Positions 17,001 through 25,376 of a stretch of 42,103 nucleotides of DNA are shown here, piece after piece; positions within the stretch are counted from its first letter, which is position 1; each line of letters begins with the position of its first letter. The position numbers were made by a program, and so were the translations under genes. The notes below the pieces were generated by a model. The model had not been told where the DNA came from, made no database searches, and was given only the letters and a program-made list of their open reading frames with translations. The stretch comes from Thermoplasmata archaeon (GTDB taxonomy: Archaea > Thermoplasmatota > Thermoplasmata > Thermoplasmatales > Thermoplasmataceae): NCBI GenBank assembly GCA_021817255.1, contig JAKAVO010000014.1, positions 1 through 42,103 of the forward strand, given 5' to 3'.

Positions 17001-19123
17001 AATACAAAAGGGAGACATTTTCCTACGAAAAGATTGGAGAAATACCTGAAACCAGCTATACAGAAGAAGATCTGCTTTTTGACATCTTAAATTCGATGGG
17101 GCCAATGACACTTGATGAAATATCTGTCCGCCTTCCTGTAGACAAGGAGAAAATAGTTAAAACTCTGGAACTCCTGATTTCAAGGGGGAAGATTATGGAG
17201 GAATATGTAACTCCTGTATTCGCAAAGCAGTATATCGTCAAGGGGGATCTGGAAAAAATACTGAGCACCGCCTCGATGGAACCGACTGCTTTAAGGATGG
17301 GCAAATATCTGAGGAAATTTCATAATACAGATGAATATCTTGAGAGTCTGGGATTCTATATCAAAAAGGAATCTGTGAGGGCCAGGATGATATCTGAAGA
17401 CCCAGGATGGGATAGCATTGAATCCACCCTCACCGTGGCAGGAAGGTTCTTCAAGCACAGGCCAACAGTCATGAGCAGGAAAATGGCTATGGCTCTACAG
17501 AAACTGAGGGAATCACCACTTGATGAGAAGGAACAGAAAATTTATGACTTCCTGAAATTTGGCGCAGTTACGCTGGATACAATTGCAAAGGAACTGAATA
17601 TCGACCAGAAGGAAGCGAGGCAGCTGGTTCGATCACTTGAACAAAGGATTCTGGTTTCTGAGCTTGATGACACTTATTCCAGGATAAGCGTGGATGATAA
17701 GATAACACGAAATGAAGCAATGAAAATACTGCTCGATTATTTTGGGCCACTGACGCAGAACGAAATAATGAATTCTTTCTGGTTTTACATCAAATCCGGT
17801 GATCTGGAAGGCATAGAAACACATTCCGGACTCCGCGGAACTTATTATGGAAAACTTCCAGAAGCAGCAAACAGCAGCATTATGCTACCAATAGGCGACC
17901 CTGTCTCTATTACTACGGGAAGGCTCGTGACAGAGGGCAGTGATTTGAATACAATGTTTTTTGCAGATAACCGCCTTGTCTGCATACTTTCACTTGAAGT
18001 GACTGAAGAAGCGGTATGGATAGATGACCTGATCGTTGAGAAGGAAGAACTGGTACAGAAATTCTTCGACCATCTGAACAAGATGTTTGACGAAAGCGGT
18101 TTATCCATAATTTTCACGGGAGTCAGGGATAATTTATGGAACCTGCTTGAGAAGAATGGATTCAATAGGGTAAGGGAAGTTGCAATAAAGGGCAAAGAAA
18201 ACATTGATCTGATCTATAGCGATGAACTTTTCAAAAGATCTCTTTATTGCTACTCATTATCAAGAACATCAAAACGGACCGTAATGGATTCTATTATGGA
18301 TGCAAGGCTTGGAATCCGGGACGCGACAGAGGCATATGCAAATGGATTCAGATCGACCGATGCTGACAGTTATTATTACTCGAATATACTTTTCAATTTC
18401 AATGGGCCAATGAACCTTAACTCAAAAGCCACCATGGAAACAATATCCCTGTTCAGAACGCTCAGGGGAGTGAAAATAGAAAAGCAGGAGATGGAGATCC
18501 TGAAGAACATAATCGATTATCCAAAAGCAGAGGATGAAGTGCTTATGAATACACCTGTATCTCACGACAGGGCTGTCTCTTCAATCAAGAGCCTGTGGAA
18601 CAGGTCAGTAATATGCAAGGACTCTGACTCAAAATACAGATATGTTGTGGAAAAGTTTGAAATGAAAGAAGCGGCACTGGTGCTTGAGTCAAAAATACTT
18701 GAATCCTTCGGGTTCATTGACTTCCAGCTATTTTCAGAAATTACAGGCAATGATGATAAACAGCTGTATGCGAAAACAATAGAAACCCTGAGGAAGAAGG
18801 AAGGGTTGAAAGGTTCAATTATACTTGACGCCAGGAGATCTGTCCTAGTAACACCAAGATTCCTTGAAGACAAGAAGAAAAACAATAGGCCATTCATAAT
18901 AGGGCCAAGGGATCTTTTCAGTTATATTTTCAAGAATGTTGTTAAGAACCAGACTGGAGGCACAAGAAACTTCCTTCTTATAGAAAACCAGAATATCAGG
19001 GCATATTCATCGGTTAAGAGAAACAGGAACGAACTTAAGATTGAAGAAATAAGTGGCGGGAATGATGTCAGGAACGAATTCATAAAGGAATTTTCAAATT
19101 CCGGATATTCTATCAGGTTTTAG
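14006..19123 (+). CDS. lhr: Giant Lhr-family superfamily 2 DNA helicase
   Basis: About 1705 residues. The helicase core has the Q-motif region (VPQKKVIPLIHKGENVL), motif I SPTGTGKT, DEIH at 14549-14560, GLSATQ, and motif VI QRIGRAGH at 15119-15142. The Lhr winged-helix and core domains follow, ending near PFSLSLILAGVSDVVLMEER. About 850 further residues hold several winged-helix-like segments (TPKEIQQNLGL, TLDEISVRLPV, VTLDTIAKELNI). Archaeal aLhr1/aLhr2 stop near 900 residues; the long tail resembles the C-terminal half of bacterial Lhr. Lhr acts in DNA repair and recombination as an ATP-driven 3'-5' translocase. The first in-frame GTG (14162) lies just before motif I and would remove the Q motif, so the start is placed at ATT 14006 (or ATC 14009) near the predicted transcription start. 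The start is uncertain; the family is not. Confidence 0.88.
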   Translation: MITFKETGEKITGVEEHLPFLDPIISEWFNSKYSSLTVPQKKVIPLIHKGENVLVSSPTGTGKTLTGFLAIINELFLRTKENGLEDKIECVYISPLKALANDINRNLNEPLSEIYKLAEKEHMGLPKIRVGLRSGDTTQNDRQKMLRKPPHILITTPESFALSLTAPKFKEKFRDVKYVIVDEIHEVSSSKRGTLLSLNLERLEELSPGFVRIGLSATQAPLDKIANFLCGFENEAPRKCNIVDVNLKRGLDLMTLTPVDDLTTAGFEVANERMYDILVNLIEEHKTTLIFTNTRSATEHVAIRLKARGVDSLEAHHSSLGKEIRLGVEEKLKNGELKCVISSTSLELGIDIGSVDLVVQIGSPKSVSKGLQRIGRAGHSITKLSNGRFVVFSLDDLVECAVLTKAAYDREIDRVNIPEGALDVLSQAVVGMSLEKTWSIEESYSLIRRSYPYRNLAMEDFMSVVNYLAGRIENNTIYSKIWFDEEEQVFGKKKSTRMIYFMNIGTIPDDSDYRVIDLSGRHLGQLSDKFVERMSAGDIFVLGARTYAFIRTRGNRVIVRDATGLKPTIPSWTGEMLPRSYDLGTLIGKFRDTIQKNLENADLREWLMENYHLDENGARSIISYIRAQTKFTVPTEKYLYIEGYRENDLYSIIFLIPLGRRVNDAISRAYAQAVSNAYETNTRVTVTDDGFMLTVDSSIPLRDLVRLINVENFVDYVKRSIMNTTIFKERFRQCATRALMVLRRYKGHEVSVVIQQLRSDKVLRAIENIPNFPVVTETYREIMNDMMDVPSALKYVEDVISRNQYHIKDYSEEASPFSLSLILAGVSDVVLMEERAKLMKELQSRIVDRVYGTEYMDFKIKDPRIVDNFYKSKVPEVVDSESYIELCRHFPMVDITKSRFNSPFPYSATDTLAIGRELVKEDRLWSISLRGLYWVPVERYGLFRKLFARHRPMTDEEEKVFEQCNGNTPKEIQQNLGLEESQVKNSLIALETMYLVRRKYKRETFSYEKIGEIPETSYTEEDLLFDILNSMGPMTLDEISVRLPVDKEKIVKTLELLISRGKIMEEYVTPVFAKQYIVKGDLEKILSTASMEPTALRMGKYLRKFHNTDEYLESLGFYIKKESVRARMISEDPGWDSIESTLTVAGRFFKHRPTVMSRKMAMALQKLRESPLDEKEQKIYDFLKFGAVTLDTIAKELNIDQKEARQLVRSLEQRILVSELDDTYSRISVDDKITRNEAMKILLDYFGPLTQNEIMNSFWFYIKSGDLEGIETHSGLRGTYYGKLPEAANSSIMLPIGDPVSITTGRLVTEGSDLNTMFFADNRLVCILSLEVTEEAVWIDDLIVEKEELVQKFFDHLNKMFDESGLSIIFTGVRDNLWNLLEKNGFNRVREVAIKGKENIDLIYSDELFKRSLYCYSLSRTSKRTVMDSIMDARLGIRDATEAYANGFRSTDADSYYYSNILFNFNGPMNLNSKATMETISLFRTLRGVKIEKQEMEILKNIIDYPKAEDEVLMNTPVSHDRAVSSIKSLWNRSVICKDSDSKYRYVVEKFEMKEAALVLESKILESFGFIDFQLFSEITGNDDKQLYAKTIETLRKKEGLKGSIILDARRSVLVTPRFLEDKKKNNRPFIIGPRDLFSYIFKNVVKNQTGGTRNFLLIENQNIRAYSSVKRNRNELKIEEISGGNDVRNEFIKEFSNSGYSIRF

Positions 19124-19162
19124 TACCGTTTAACTTATATCTGAATTTATAATTATTCTCCG

Positions 19163-19453
19163 ATGGTACTTAATTTCAATTTGAATGAATTTTCCATTCT
19201 GATTTCGGGTATCAATGCTGTTGTATCTGTTTTTCTGCTTGTTGTATCAATGAAAGCATTGAGGAAGGGGTTGAGGATAGTGAGGTATCTTGCTGCGTTT
19301 TTTGGGCTTGTTTTTATTGACTCACTTTCCATTGTCGCCTCAAACTTTGGAATTGCCTTTCTGGAGAACTACACTAGCCTGATGCTTGAACTGACCGCAC
19401 TAATTGTTATGCTTTTGTTTTACGTGGGAATGATAAGGGGAAAGAAGAGTTGA
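19163..19453 (+). CDS. Small membrane protein upstream of a winged-helix regulator
   Basis: A 96-residue protein with three predicted membrane helices (about 10-30, 42-62, 70-90), ending in MIRGKKS. A TATA-like ACTTATATC about 27 nt upstream suggests a leaderless start. Its stop codon overlaps the TTG start of the regulator, so the two are coupled. Small membrane proteins paired with winged-helix regulators may form membrane-linked sensors; this is inference. No named family was recognised. Confidence 0.7.
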   Translation: MVLNFNLNEFSILISGINAVVSVFLLVVSMKALRKGLRIVRYLAAFFGLVFIDSLSIVASNFGIAFLENYTSLMLELTALIVMLLFYVGMIRGKKS

Positions 19454-19947
19454 GTGGCGAAACTGAACCAAGAACCATTCTTATAAACGCCATAGGCAGT
19501 GAACCTGGCCTGCACTTCAGGGCACTGCAGAGAAAGACAGGAATGGCAATTGGACAGTTGGAATACCATCTCTATAAGCTTGAGAGAGAAGAAGAAATTG
19601 TCATAAGGAAGGATGGACGGTACAAAAGGTATTTCCTTTCCTCCTCCCCGGACAATGCAGGAAAAATGCTCGGTTACCACCTCAGAAACAGGATCAACCG
19701 TGAAATCCTGCTGTACCTGCTCAGGAATGGAGAGATGAGTTTCGAGTCGCTTAACAAAAAAATAAAAGATAAGCAAAAATTAGAGGATGCCATAAAAAGC
19801 CTCATAACAGACAATATCCTTGTAAGGGAACGGGATGCCTGTTACATTAGAAATCCAGTTTCCATAAAGGAATACATAAAGAGAAGCAAGAAGTCATTCA
19901 TGGAAGAACTTACGGACAGCTTGATTGACCTGCTTGACGAAGAGTGA
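19450..19947 (+). CDS. Winged-helix transcriptional regulator (two wHTH modules)
   Basis: A 165-residue DNA-binding protein. The first winged helix is clear: HFRALQRKTGMAIGQLEYHL, then a wing with VIRKDGRYKRYFLS. A second helical module follows (NREILLYLLRNGEMSFESLN...LEDAIKSLITDNILVRE), as in archaeal ArsR/MarR-like tandem wHTH regulators. The TTG start overlaps the upstream stop (TTGA). The partner membrane protein suggests a sensing unit; the target is unknown. It converges on the secreted-protein gene with only 4 nt between stop codons. Confidence 0.8.
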   Translation: MSGETEPRTILINAIGSEPGLHFRALQRKTGMAIGQLEYHLYKLEREEEIVIRKDGRYKRYFLSSSPDNAGKMLGYHLRNRINREILLYLLRNGEMSFESLNKKIKDKQKLEDAIKSLITDNILVRERDACYIRNPVSIKEYIKRSKKSFMEELTDSLIDLLDEE

Positions 19948-19951
19948 TTTA

Positions 19952-20962
19952 TTACTTTCTTCTTCTGTAAAAGTATCCTGAGCCAATCACACCTGTTCCT
20001 ACGAACAGCCCAATGGACAGGTATACTGAATTTTGCAGTATGAGCCGCATAAATCCGCTTTCAATGTTATTTACAGTTATATTTTTAAGAATGTTCTGCC
20101 CAGGAATAGAAAGGTATGGATCATAGGATATGTTGGAGTATTTTCCAGTGCCATTGAAAACATAAGCCAGTACATTGAGGTTTTTGCCTTGCGGGCCAAA
20201 ATTGAGGGGATTCATTTCCTTCGGCTCACCATTGGCATAGTATGTTCTGTTATAGACGAAAAATATATCTTTATTCCCACCAATATGGAAGTTTACCCCA
20301 TCATAGTCTTCGTTTCTATCATCCGTCCTGGCATTGGTAAAATTTTTCACCCCAATTCCGGTTGAATTTGAGGAAAAGACTGTTGGTACAACTATCTGGT
20401 ATGCTCCACCAAGGGTTGAATGCACATCCAGATTATATGTTATCCTGAGGGAATTGTTGCTGCCAACGAATATATTTCCACTCTGCCCTACTATTGTCTT
20501 GTTGCTTTTCAATTCACAGATGTTTATTGTCATATTGATGAACAGGAACCCGTGTGTTGTGGACAGGGTGGTGTTTTGCAGGATTAAAGGGCTATTCTGC
20601 ATATTTATTTTAAAAACGCTCTCTTCCACAAAATACTGATATGAGACATTCAATCTTCCATTAATTTTTCTGTGGAAAGATTCCTTGACAAATTTGCTGA
20701 AATGAAGATCGTTCTGCCCATAAAGAGATCCAGCCACATCTGACAGGTTCATATCCTGGTTTTTAAATATCTTGTTCTGGTTAGAACTCAGGTACTGTGG
20801 GCTGAAAAGGTTTATTGAGATCTTCTGGGCACCGATTGTCAGGTTGAAGGCGGGACCCGTTTCAAACTGTATCTGGCCATTTCCATTTCCCTGAACACCC
20901 CCCATTGACATTGAGGAGACTAAAAGAATTGTGGCCATGATAACAATAAAGGCGACCTTCAT
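19952..20962 (-). CDS. Secreted, C-terminally anchored surface protein
   Basis: A 336-residue protein with an N-terminal signal peptide (KVAFIVIMATILLVSSMSMG). A beta-rich extracellular part with many Asn-X-Ser/Thr sites (for example NMTINI, NSTGI, NRTYY, NGTGK) follows. A single C-terminal membrane helix (about 312-330) ends in YRRRK. This is the layout of Thermoplasmatales cell-surface glycoproteins. No enzymatic motif was found. A TATA-like element lies about 25-30 nt upstream of the start. It is separate from the thermopsin gene but shares its strand and surface theme. Confidence 0.7.
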   Translation of the reverse strand: MKVAFIVIMATILLVSSMSMGGVQGNGNGQIQFETGPAFNLTIGAQKISINLFSPQYLSSNQNKIFKNQDMNLSDVAGSLYGQNDLHFSKFVKESFHRKINGRLNVSYQYFVEESVFKINMQNSPLILQNTTLSTTHGFLFINMTINICELKSNKTIVGQSGNIFVGSNNSLRITYNLDVHSTLGGAYQIVVPTVFSSNSTGIGVKNFTNARTDDRNEDYDGVNFHIGGNKDIFFVYNRTYYANGEPKEMNPLNFGPQGKNLNVLAYVFNGTGKYSNISYDPYLSIPGQNILKNITVNNIESGFMRLILQNSVYLSIGLFVGTGVIGSGYFYRRRK

Positions 20963-21009
20963 TTATTCAAATATGGTTTACAATATTAAATGTTTATTGG
21001 TACAAAGAT

Positions 21010-21168
21010 TCAAGAGAACTCTTCTTCGAGTTCCAGGATGACCTGATTCAGTACCTCTTCAAATGTGAAGCCTGAATATTCCATTAAGCCTCCTATCTCT
21101 GTCCTAAGTTTCGCCTGAAATTCTTCTCCCTCCTGGAGAAATTCTATGTTGCAAATAAGTTCCTGCAT
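21010..21168 (-). CDS. Small acidic protein, 52 residues
   Basis: A complete ORF from ATG (complement of 21166-21168) to TGA (21012-21010). The protein begins MQELICNIEFLQEGEEFQ, is strongly acidic, and contains GFTFEEVLNQVILELEEEF at the C-terminus, which would form an amphipathic helix. The composition is typical of a folded small protein. It lies alone between two surface-protein genes. A TATA-like tract is about 35 nt upstream. No family is recognised; it could be a small regulator or adaptor. Confidence 0.55.
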   Translation of the reverse strand: MQELICNIEFLQEGEEFQAKLRTEIGGLMEYSGFTFEEVLNQVILELEEEFS

Positions 21169-21332
21169 GAAGATTACCAATGCCCTATTAACGAAGCTTT
21201 ATTTAATCATTTCTTTCACTTGGGCACTAAATTATGCTTTATTTGCCATTCTTAAGAGCGGATTGCATAAAATTTTTCCAGCAATTAAAAAATAGAATGA
21301 AAAAAATGTTTAGAACGTTCCAGAAATTAAAG
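21169..21332. other. Short spacer downstream of the thermopsin-like gene
   Basis: AT-rich sequence carrying the presumed promoter of the 52-residue ORF and the region following the thermopsin-like stop codon. No structured RNA was recognised. Confidence 0.4.
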
Positions 21333-24300
21333 TTATTTGGCAGTTCTGAACCTGATGTAAACAAAAGCGCCACCAATCAATGCACCTGCCATTATTGAAA
21401 AGGCCACATAGAGATATGGAGGCGTTGATGCTGGAGCGGCAGAACTATTTTTAAAATTGATATTTACCTGAACACTGGAATTGTTTATGGAAATGCTGCC
21501 GTTTCCTATTTTTGCATAACCTGTTAAATGTGATATGGAATAGGAGTAATTTCCTGCCGTAAGGTTGTTGAACGTTATAGTGCTGGATGTTGAATTTTTT
21601 AATGCCCCATTTAAATTTGCTGACCAGTTCATGCCCTTTGAAAGCCCTGATTCTGAAAATGTGATTGAATAATTGCTTGCTGCGTTGCTTTTTTGGGCAT
21701 TCTGCACATAATCCAAAACTATATTCCTTCCTGGTTTACTGATCTGGATTATCGGCACATTTGATGCCTGATATCCGGAGACATCATCAGGAATGAACTC
21801 GTACAAACCCGGGCGAACATAAAATGATACATTTCCTGATTGCGTGAGGAAGCTTTCTCCGGCAGATGGCATTGTAAAGCCCCACATTGTTCCATTAGGC
21901 AGCCCCTGTTCACTCACTGTTATGTTATACAGAATCTTGTATTCTATAGAAAGATTAACCATTGGGCCGTCCACGATAAATGATCCTGAAGTATCCAGAA
22001 GGCCACCTACATAAAGTGAAGGTTCAAATAGGATCTGCGGGGAACCAAGGGTAAAGCCAAGCATAAAGTAGCTGCCATTTGGAAGGTTTATTGATGTTCC
22101 TCCGGAAAATACGGGGAGGATATCATTGTTTATGTCAAAATAAGTAATGACCTGGCCGCTTCCTACCGGTGGAAGCCCTCCGGCTTTTACATTGACATTA
22201 TAGGAATACAATGCCAGAGGTGCAAAGTCGTATGCATAATTTATGCTTCCGTTGAAAACATACTGCATATTGAATACAAAACCGACTCCTGTGCCATTGT
22301 ATGGGGCACTGCCATTTCCAACGTAGTTATAGTAGTAATTTCCACCTGTATAATTTGTGCCGATTATGCTTCCAGCCAGTTTCTGCCCCATAACTGTTAT
22401 TGAATTTGTGGATGCTTGCCTGGTTACATTGAATCTGTTCTCATATGTAACTTTCCCGTCAGAATATAAGTTTCCGTATTTTCCCTCTACACTCACGACC
22501 GGTATGATGGATGTGAATTTGTTGTTGTAAATTGTGTTGTTGGAGCTTGCAATTATCAGGCCTATTGGAGCACCACCATACAGTGCCCCATACGGTATAA
22601 GATTGCAATTAGAGAATGTGTTGTTCCATACATATATGTCTGATTTCAAGTTGGCATTGTTGTATATCAGGGCTCCGGAACCAGCACTTCTTATGGAATT
22701 CCTTTCAAGAAGGCTGTTTGAAACATTCCATAGCATGAGGCTTGCAACTGGCGGAATGTTATAAGCATCATAATTTGTGTAGGTTAAAGCCGAAAACCAG
22801 CCTGAAACAGTATTGTTCCTTATGATGAGGTTAGCAGAGTTATAGAATACAAACTGAAGGGAATTGGCGGTTGTTGCGCCAAATGCAGTGAGCAGATTTT
22901 CAGCGCTTATTGTATCATAGTTTATCTGGAAAGCCGGGTTGTTATTGGGGCCCGAAAAATCCTCAATTATGGCATATGCAGTTGTGTTGTGAATGAAAAT
23001 GCCGTAAAATACTGGATAAAGGTAATCGTTTATCTGGGAAAACACCGGGTTCAGCCTGTCCGGAAGATTGGTCCCGCCCGCTGAAAAATAGGAAGTGCCC
23101 GCAATTATGTATGGGTTTGCCTCCGTCCCTTTTCCAGAAACGCTCAGGTTCTTCAACTGGTTATTATTGGAGGCGTAGAGTGGCGTGTATATTCCCATTG
23201 ATTCGCTGTATGGCAGATTGATGTTTCCCTGAGAGTCCCTTACTCCCCTGGCGATGGAAATCCCATTGAAGAAGAGCGGTTTGTGGTAACTCATCAGCAA
23301 TTCGAGAGAATATGTGCCAGGTGCCAGGTGAAGGGAGAATTTTCCATTCTTGCCCAGTGGTGCACTCTGCGCAGATTCATTATTTATTGTGCTTCCCTGG
23401 CTTACCATCATGAATGCATTAGAGGGGTTGACTGTTCCATTTAGTATTCCATATCCGGAAATGCCACCTGTTACATTCCACATGGGCATCACGTATGAAG
23501 GGCCTGAATTCAGATGTGCGGTTGCACCGCTGAAATGTTCATTTATTCCGGTTGAAGTTTCACCCGTCTGGGACCCGACGTCAAATGCAGATCTTACATT
23601 TTCATACTTTCCATTTTTGTTTTCATACTTCAGCCCCATGGTAGCATTCAACGCGGTGAATTGAGCATTTGATCCGCCACCTGCCCCTCCTATGATAAAT
23701 TCAGAATCCATAGGGATAAAGCCGTTTTGTGAAAGATTGCTGCCACTGACCGTGAATTCAGGAACTGGGATTGAGTTTGAACTGCTTCCATTTTGGGAAT
23801 TGAACTGGACCCTGTCATAACTGCCGTTTATTGTTGCCTGTTTGCCAACAGAATTTGTGTATGAAATGCTGTAGTTGAAGAAAACCGTGTTTTCCCCGTT
23901 AATATTGGATGATGACAGGTAAAGGTTCAGGGTAAATGGCTGGGATATGTTAAGGGTTGGGCCAACATCATAATAAAGTACACCCGGAACGACCGTGCCA
24001 TTTCCGGATAATATGCTGTTCCCCTGCATTACAGCTGTTGGCGAACTGAAGTTCCATATGTTGTCGATAAATGTGAGCTGGTGGGTGGATGTTGAATAGT
24101 CCACGACATTCTGTGCCCAGAACTGGTATCCGTTGTGATCAAGAAGTGTCACGTTGTTCAGGACGGAATTTAGCTGGATGGAAAAGGAGTTGAAAGAGTC
24201 GCCGTCCATGTATAGCTGTGATGAAGAATTTACAGATAACTGCCCGTCAAAACTTCTGGTTGAGTATGAATATGGCGTGAGGGTTCCACTCTTGTTTAGA

Positions 24301-24695
24301 ATTCCATAATTTGCAACCCCCATGGGTGCTGGTGCAGATCGGTATGATGGCAGGTACATTGAACCGGATTTTAAAGGTTTCTCAGAGAAATTAGGCGGCA
24401 ACTTTGCCATTGAAGGGACGTTTTTACTATTCAACCCTGAAATGAGGGCATTCTTCATTGTTGTCCAGTTGTTCCCGGCGGAAATGTTGGTTGGTGAAAC
24501 ATTAAGGGATGGGGGAGTATAAGTTAAACCGCCCGTGCTGTTACCGGTTTGGTTGCTTATGCCTGGCGCTGAAGATTTTGCAATGGCAGAATTTCCATTC
24601 AATCCATTCATGCCGGTGCCGGCCTGTGCCATTGATAAAACCATAACAAGTGATATTACTATTATAACAGCGTAAAATAAATATCCCCTTTTCAT
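21333..24695 (-). CDS. Large thermopsin-family surface protein with beta-helix and PEGA-like repeats
   Basis: About 1120 residues, using the ATG at 24695 (MKRGYLFY), which places a signal peptide (about 5-24) at the N-terminus; an in-frame start at 24716 would add seven residues before it. From about residue 121, APAPMGVANYG, FNSFSIQLNSVL and YQFWAQNVVDY match the thermopsin (peptidase A5) domain, a family of acid proteases from thermoacidophilic archaea. A NosD-like right-handed beta-helix region follows (NLIIRNNTVSGW, SLLERNSIRS). Two repeats of the form ITVSEQGLPNGTMW and ITFSESGLSKGMNW come next. The protein ends in a membrane helix and RFRTAK. It is presumably a glycosylated cell-envelope protein; protease activity is not proven. 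It lies downstream of the MoxR/DUF58 operon on the same strand. Confidence 0.8.
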   Translation of the reverse strand: MKRGYLFYAVIIVISLVMVLSMAQAGTGMNGLNGNSAIAKSSAPGISNQTGNSTGGLTYTPPSLNVSPTNISAGNNWTTMKNALISGLNSKNVPSMAKLPPNFSEKPLKSGSMYLPSYRSAPAPMGVANYGILNKSGTLTPYSYSTRSFDGQLSVNSSSQLYMDGDSFNSFSIQLNSVLNNVTLLDHNGYQFWAQNVVDYSTSTHQLTFIDNIWNFSSPTAVMQGNSILSGNGTVVPGVLYYDVGPTLNISQPFTLNLYLSSSNINGENTVFFNYSISYTNSVGKQATINGSYDRVQFNSQNGSSSNSIPVPEFTVSGSNLSQNGFIPMDSEFIIGGAGGGSNAQFTALNATMGLKYENKNGKYENVRSAFDVGSQTGETSTGINEHFSGATAHLNSGPSYVMPMWNVTGGISGYGILNGTVNPSNAFMMVSQGSTINNESAQSAPLGKNGKFSLHLAPGTYSLELLMSYHKPLFFNGISIARGVRDSQGNINLPYSESMGIYTPLYASNNNQLKNLSVSGKGTEANPYIIAGTSYFSAGGTNLPDRLNPVFSQINDYLYPVFYGIFIHNTTAYAIIEDFSGPNNNPAFQINYDTISAENLLTAFGATTANSLQFVFYNSANLIIRNNTVSGWFSALTYTNYDAYNIPPVASLMLWNVSNSLLERNSIRSAGSGALIYNNANLKSDIYVWNNTFSNCNLIPYGALYGGAPIGLIIASSNNTIYNNKFTSIIPVVSVEGKYGNLYSDGKVTYENRFNVTRQASTNSITVMGQKLAGSIIGTNYTGGNYYYNYVGNGSAPYNGTGVGFVFNMQYVFNGSINYAYDFAPLALYSYNVNVKAGGLPPVGSGQVITYFDINNDILPVFSGGTSINLPNGSYFMLGFTLGSPQILFEPSLYVGGLLDTSGSFIVDGPMVNLSIEYKILYNITVSEQGLPNGTMWGFTMPSAGESFLTQSGNVSFYVRPGLYEFIPDDVSGYQASNVPIIQISKPGRNIVLDYVQNAQKSNAASNYSITFSESGLSKGMNWSANLNGALKNSTSSTITFNNLTAGNYSYSISHLTGYAKIGNGSISINNSSVQVNINFKNSSAAPASTPPYLYVAFSIMAGALIGGAFVYIRFRTAK

Positions 24696-24773
24696 GAATC
24701 GGGAACTAAAACACACTATTAAACAATTTTGAAGAAAAATGATGAAAAATGATGATATTTGTTGGCCACTGAA

Positions 24774-25376
24774 TTAAGATTCTTTCTTCACAACACTGCT
24801 GATTACAATCACATACACAACAAAGAATAGAATAATTGCAGGGAATATGCCAATATCCGCAATCGGGCCTCCTTCAAGCACAAGTATTATTCCCATTCCT
24901 GCCAGCATGGATGCAAGTGCAATGTATGTTACACTTTTCTCAAAGTGTCCGAGTTCTCTTTCTATTTCTTCTCTCTCATACCCGGAAGATTCGAGTGGAC
25001 CCTCTATCTTCTTTGTTGTTTCCATTGCCATGGTTCCAATTGCGGAAAACATCAGAATGGCAAGAAAGAAGGATGCATTATAGGCACCCTGGTTTGAAAG
25101 CATTCCCAGGGATGCAAATGAAGCGTGCAGGTATCCTGTAGAAAGAACGATGGAGATAGGAGCAATCAAAATTGGAACGAATTTAAAAGGTGAAACTTTC
25201 TTGGAACTGGATATTTTCTTCTGAAACAGAGGTATAACTGATATAGTGGAGAATATCAGTATCAGCACAGCAAACACGTCTCCCAATGGCCCGGAAGATG
25301 AAGTTGCGAAAATGAACACGTAAAGGAAGCCGAAGAGGATTGCCAGTATAAGAGTGAGGCTTGATTTCATCACCAT
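24774..25376 (-). CDS. Polytopic membrane protein of the MoxR/DUF58 operon
   Basis: A 200-residue protein with about six membrane helices and a charged cytoplasmic loop (SSGYEREEIERELGHFEKS) before the last two. No family recognised. The start overlaps the end of the DUF58 gene (ATGGTGATG), so translation is coupled. It probably forms part of the membrane complex served by the MoxR ATPase. Confidence 0.7.
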   Translation of the reverse strand: MVMKSSLTLILAILFGFLYVFIFATSSSGPLGDVFAVLILIFSTISVIPLFQKKISSSKKVSPFKFVPILIAPISIVLSTGYLHASFASLGMLSNQGAYNASFFLAILMFSAIGTMAMETTKKIEGPLESSGYEREEIERELGHFEKSVTYIALASMLAGMGIILVLEGGPIADIGIFPAIILFFVVYVIVISSVVKKES

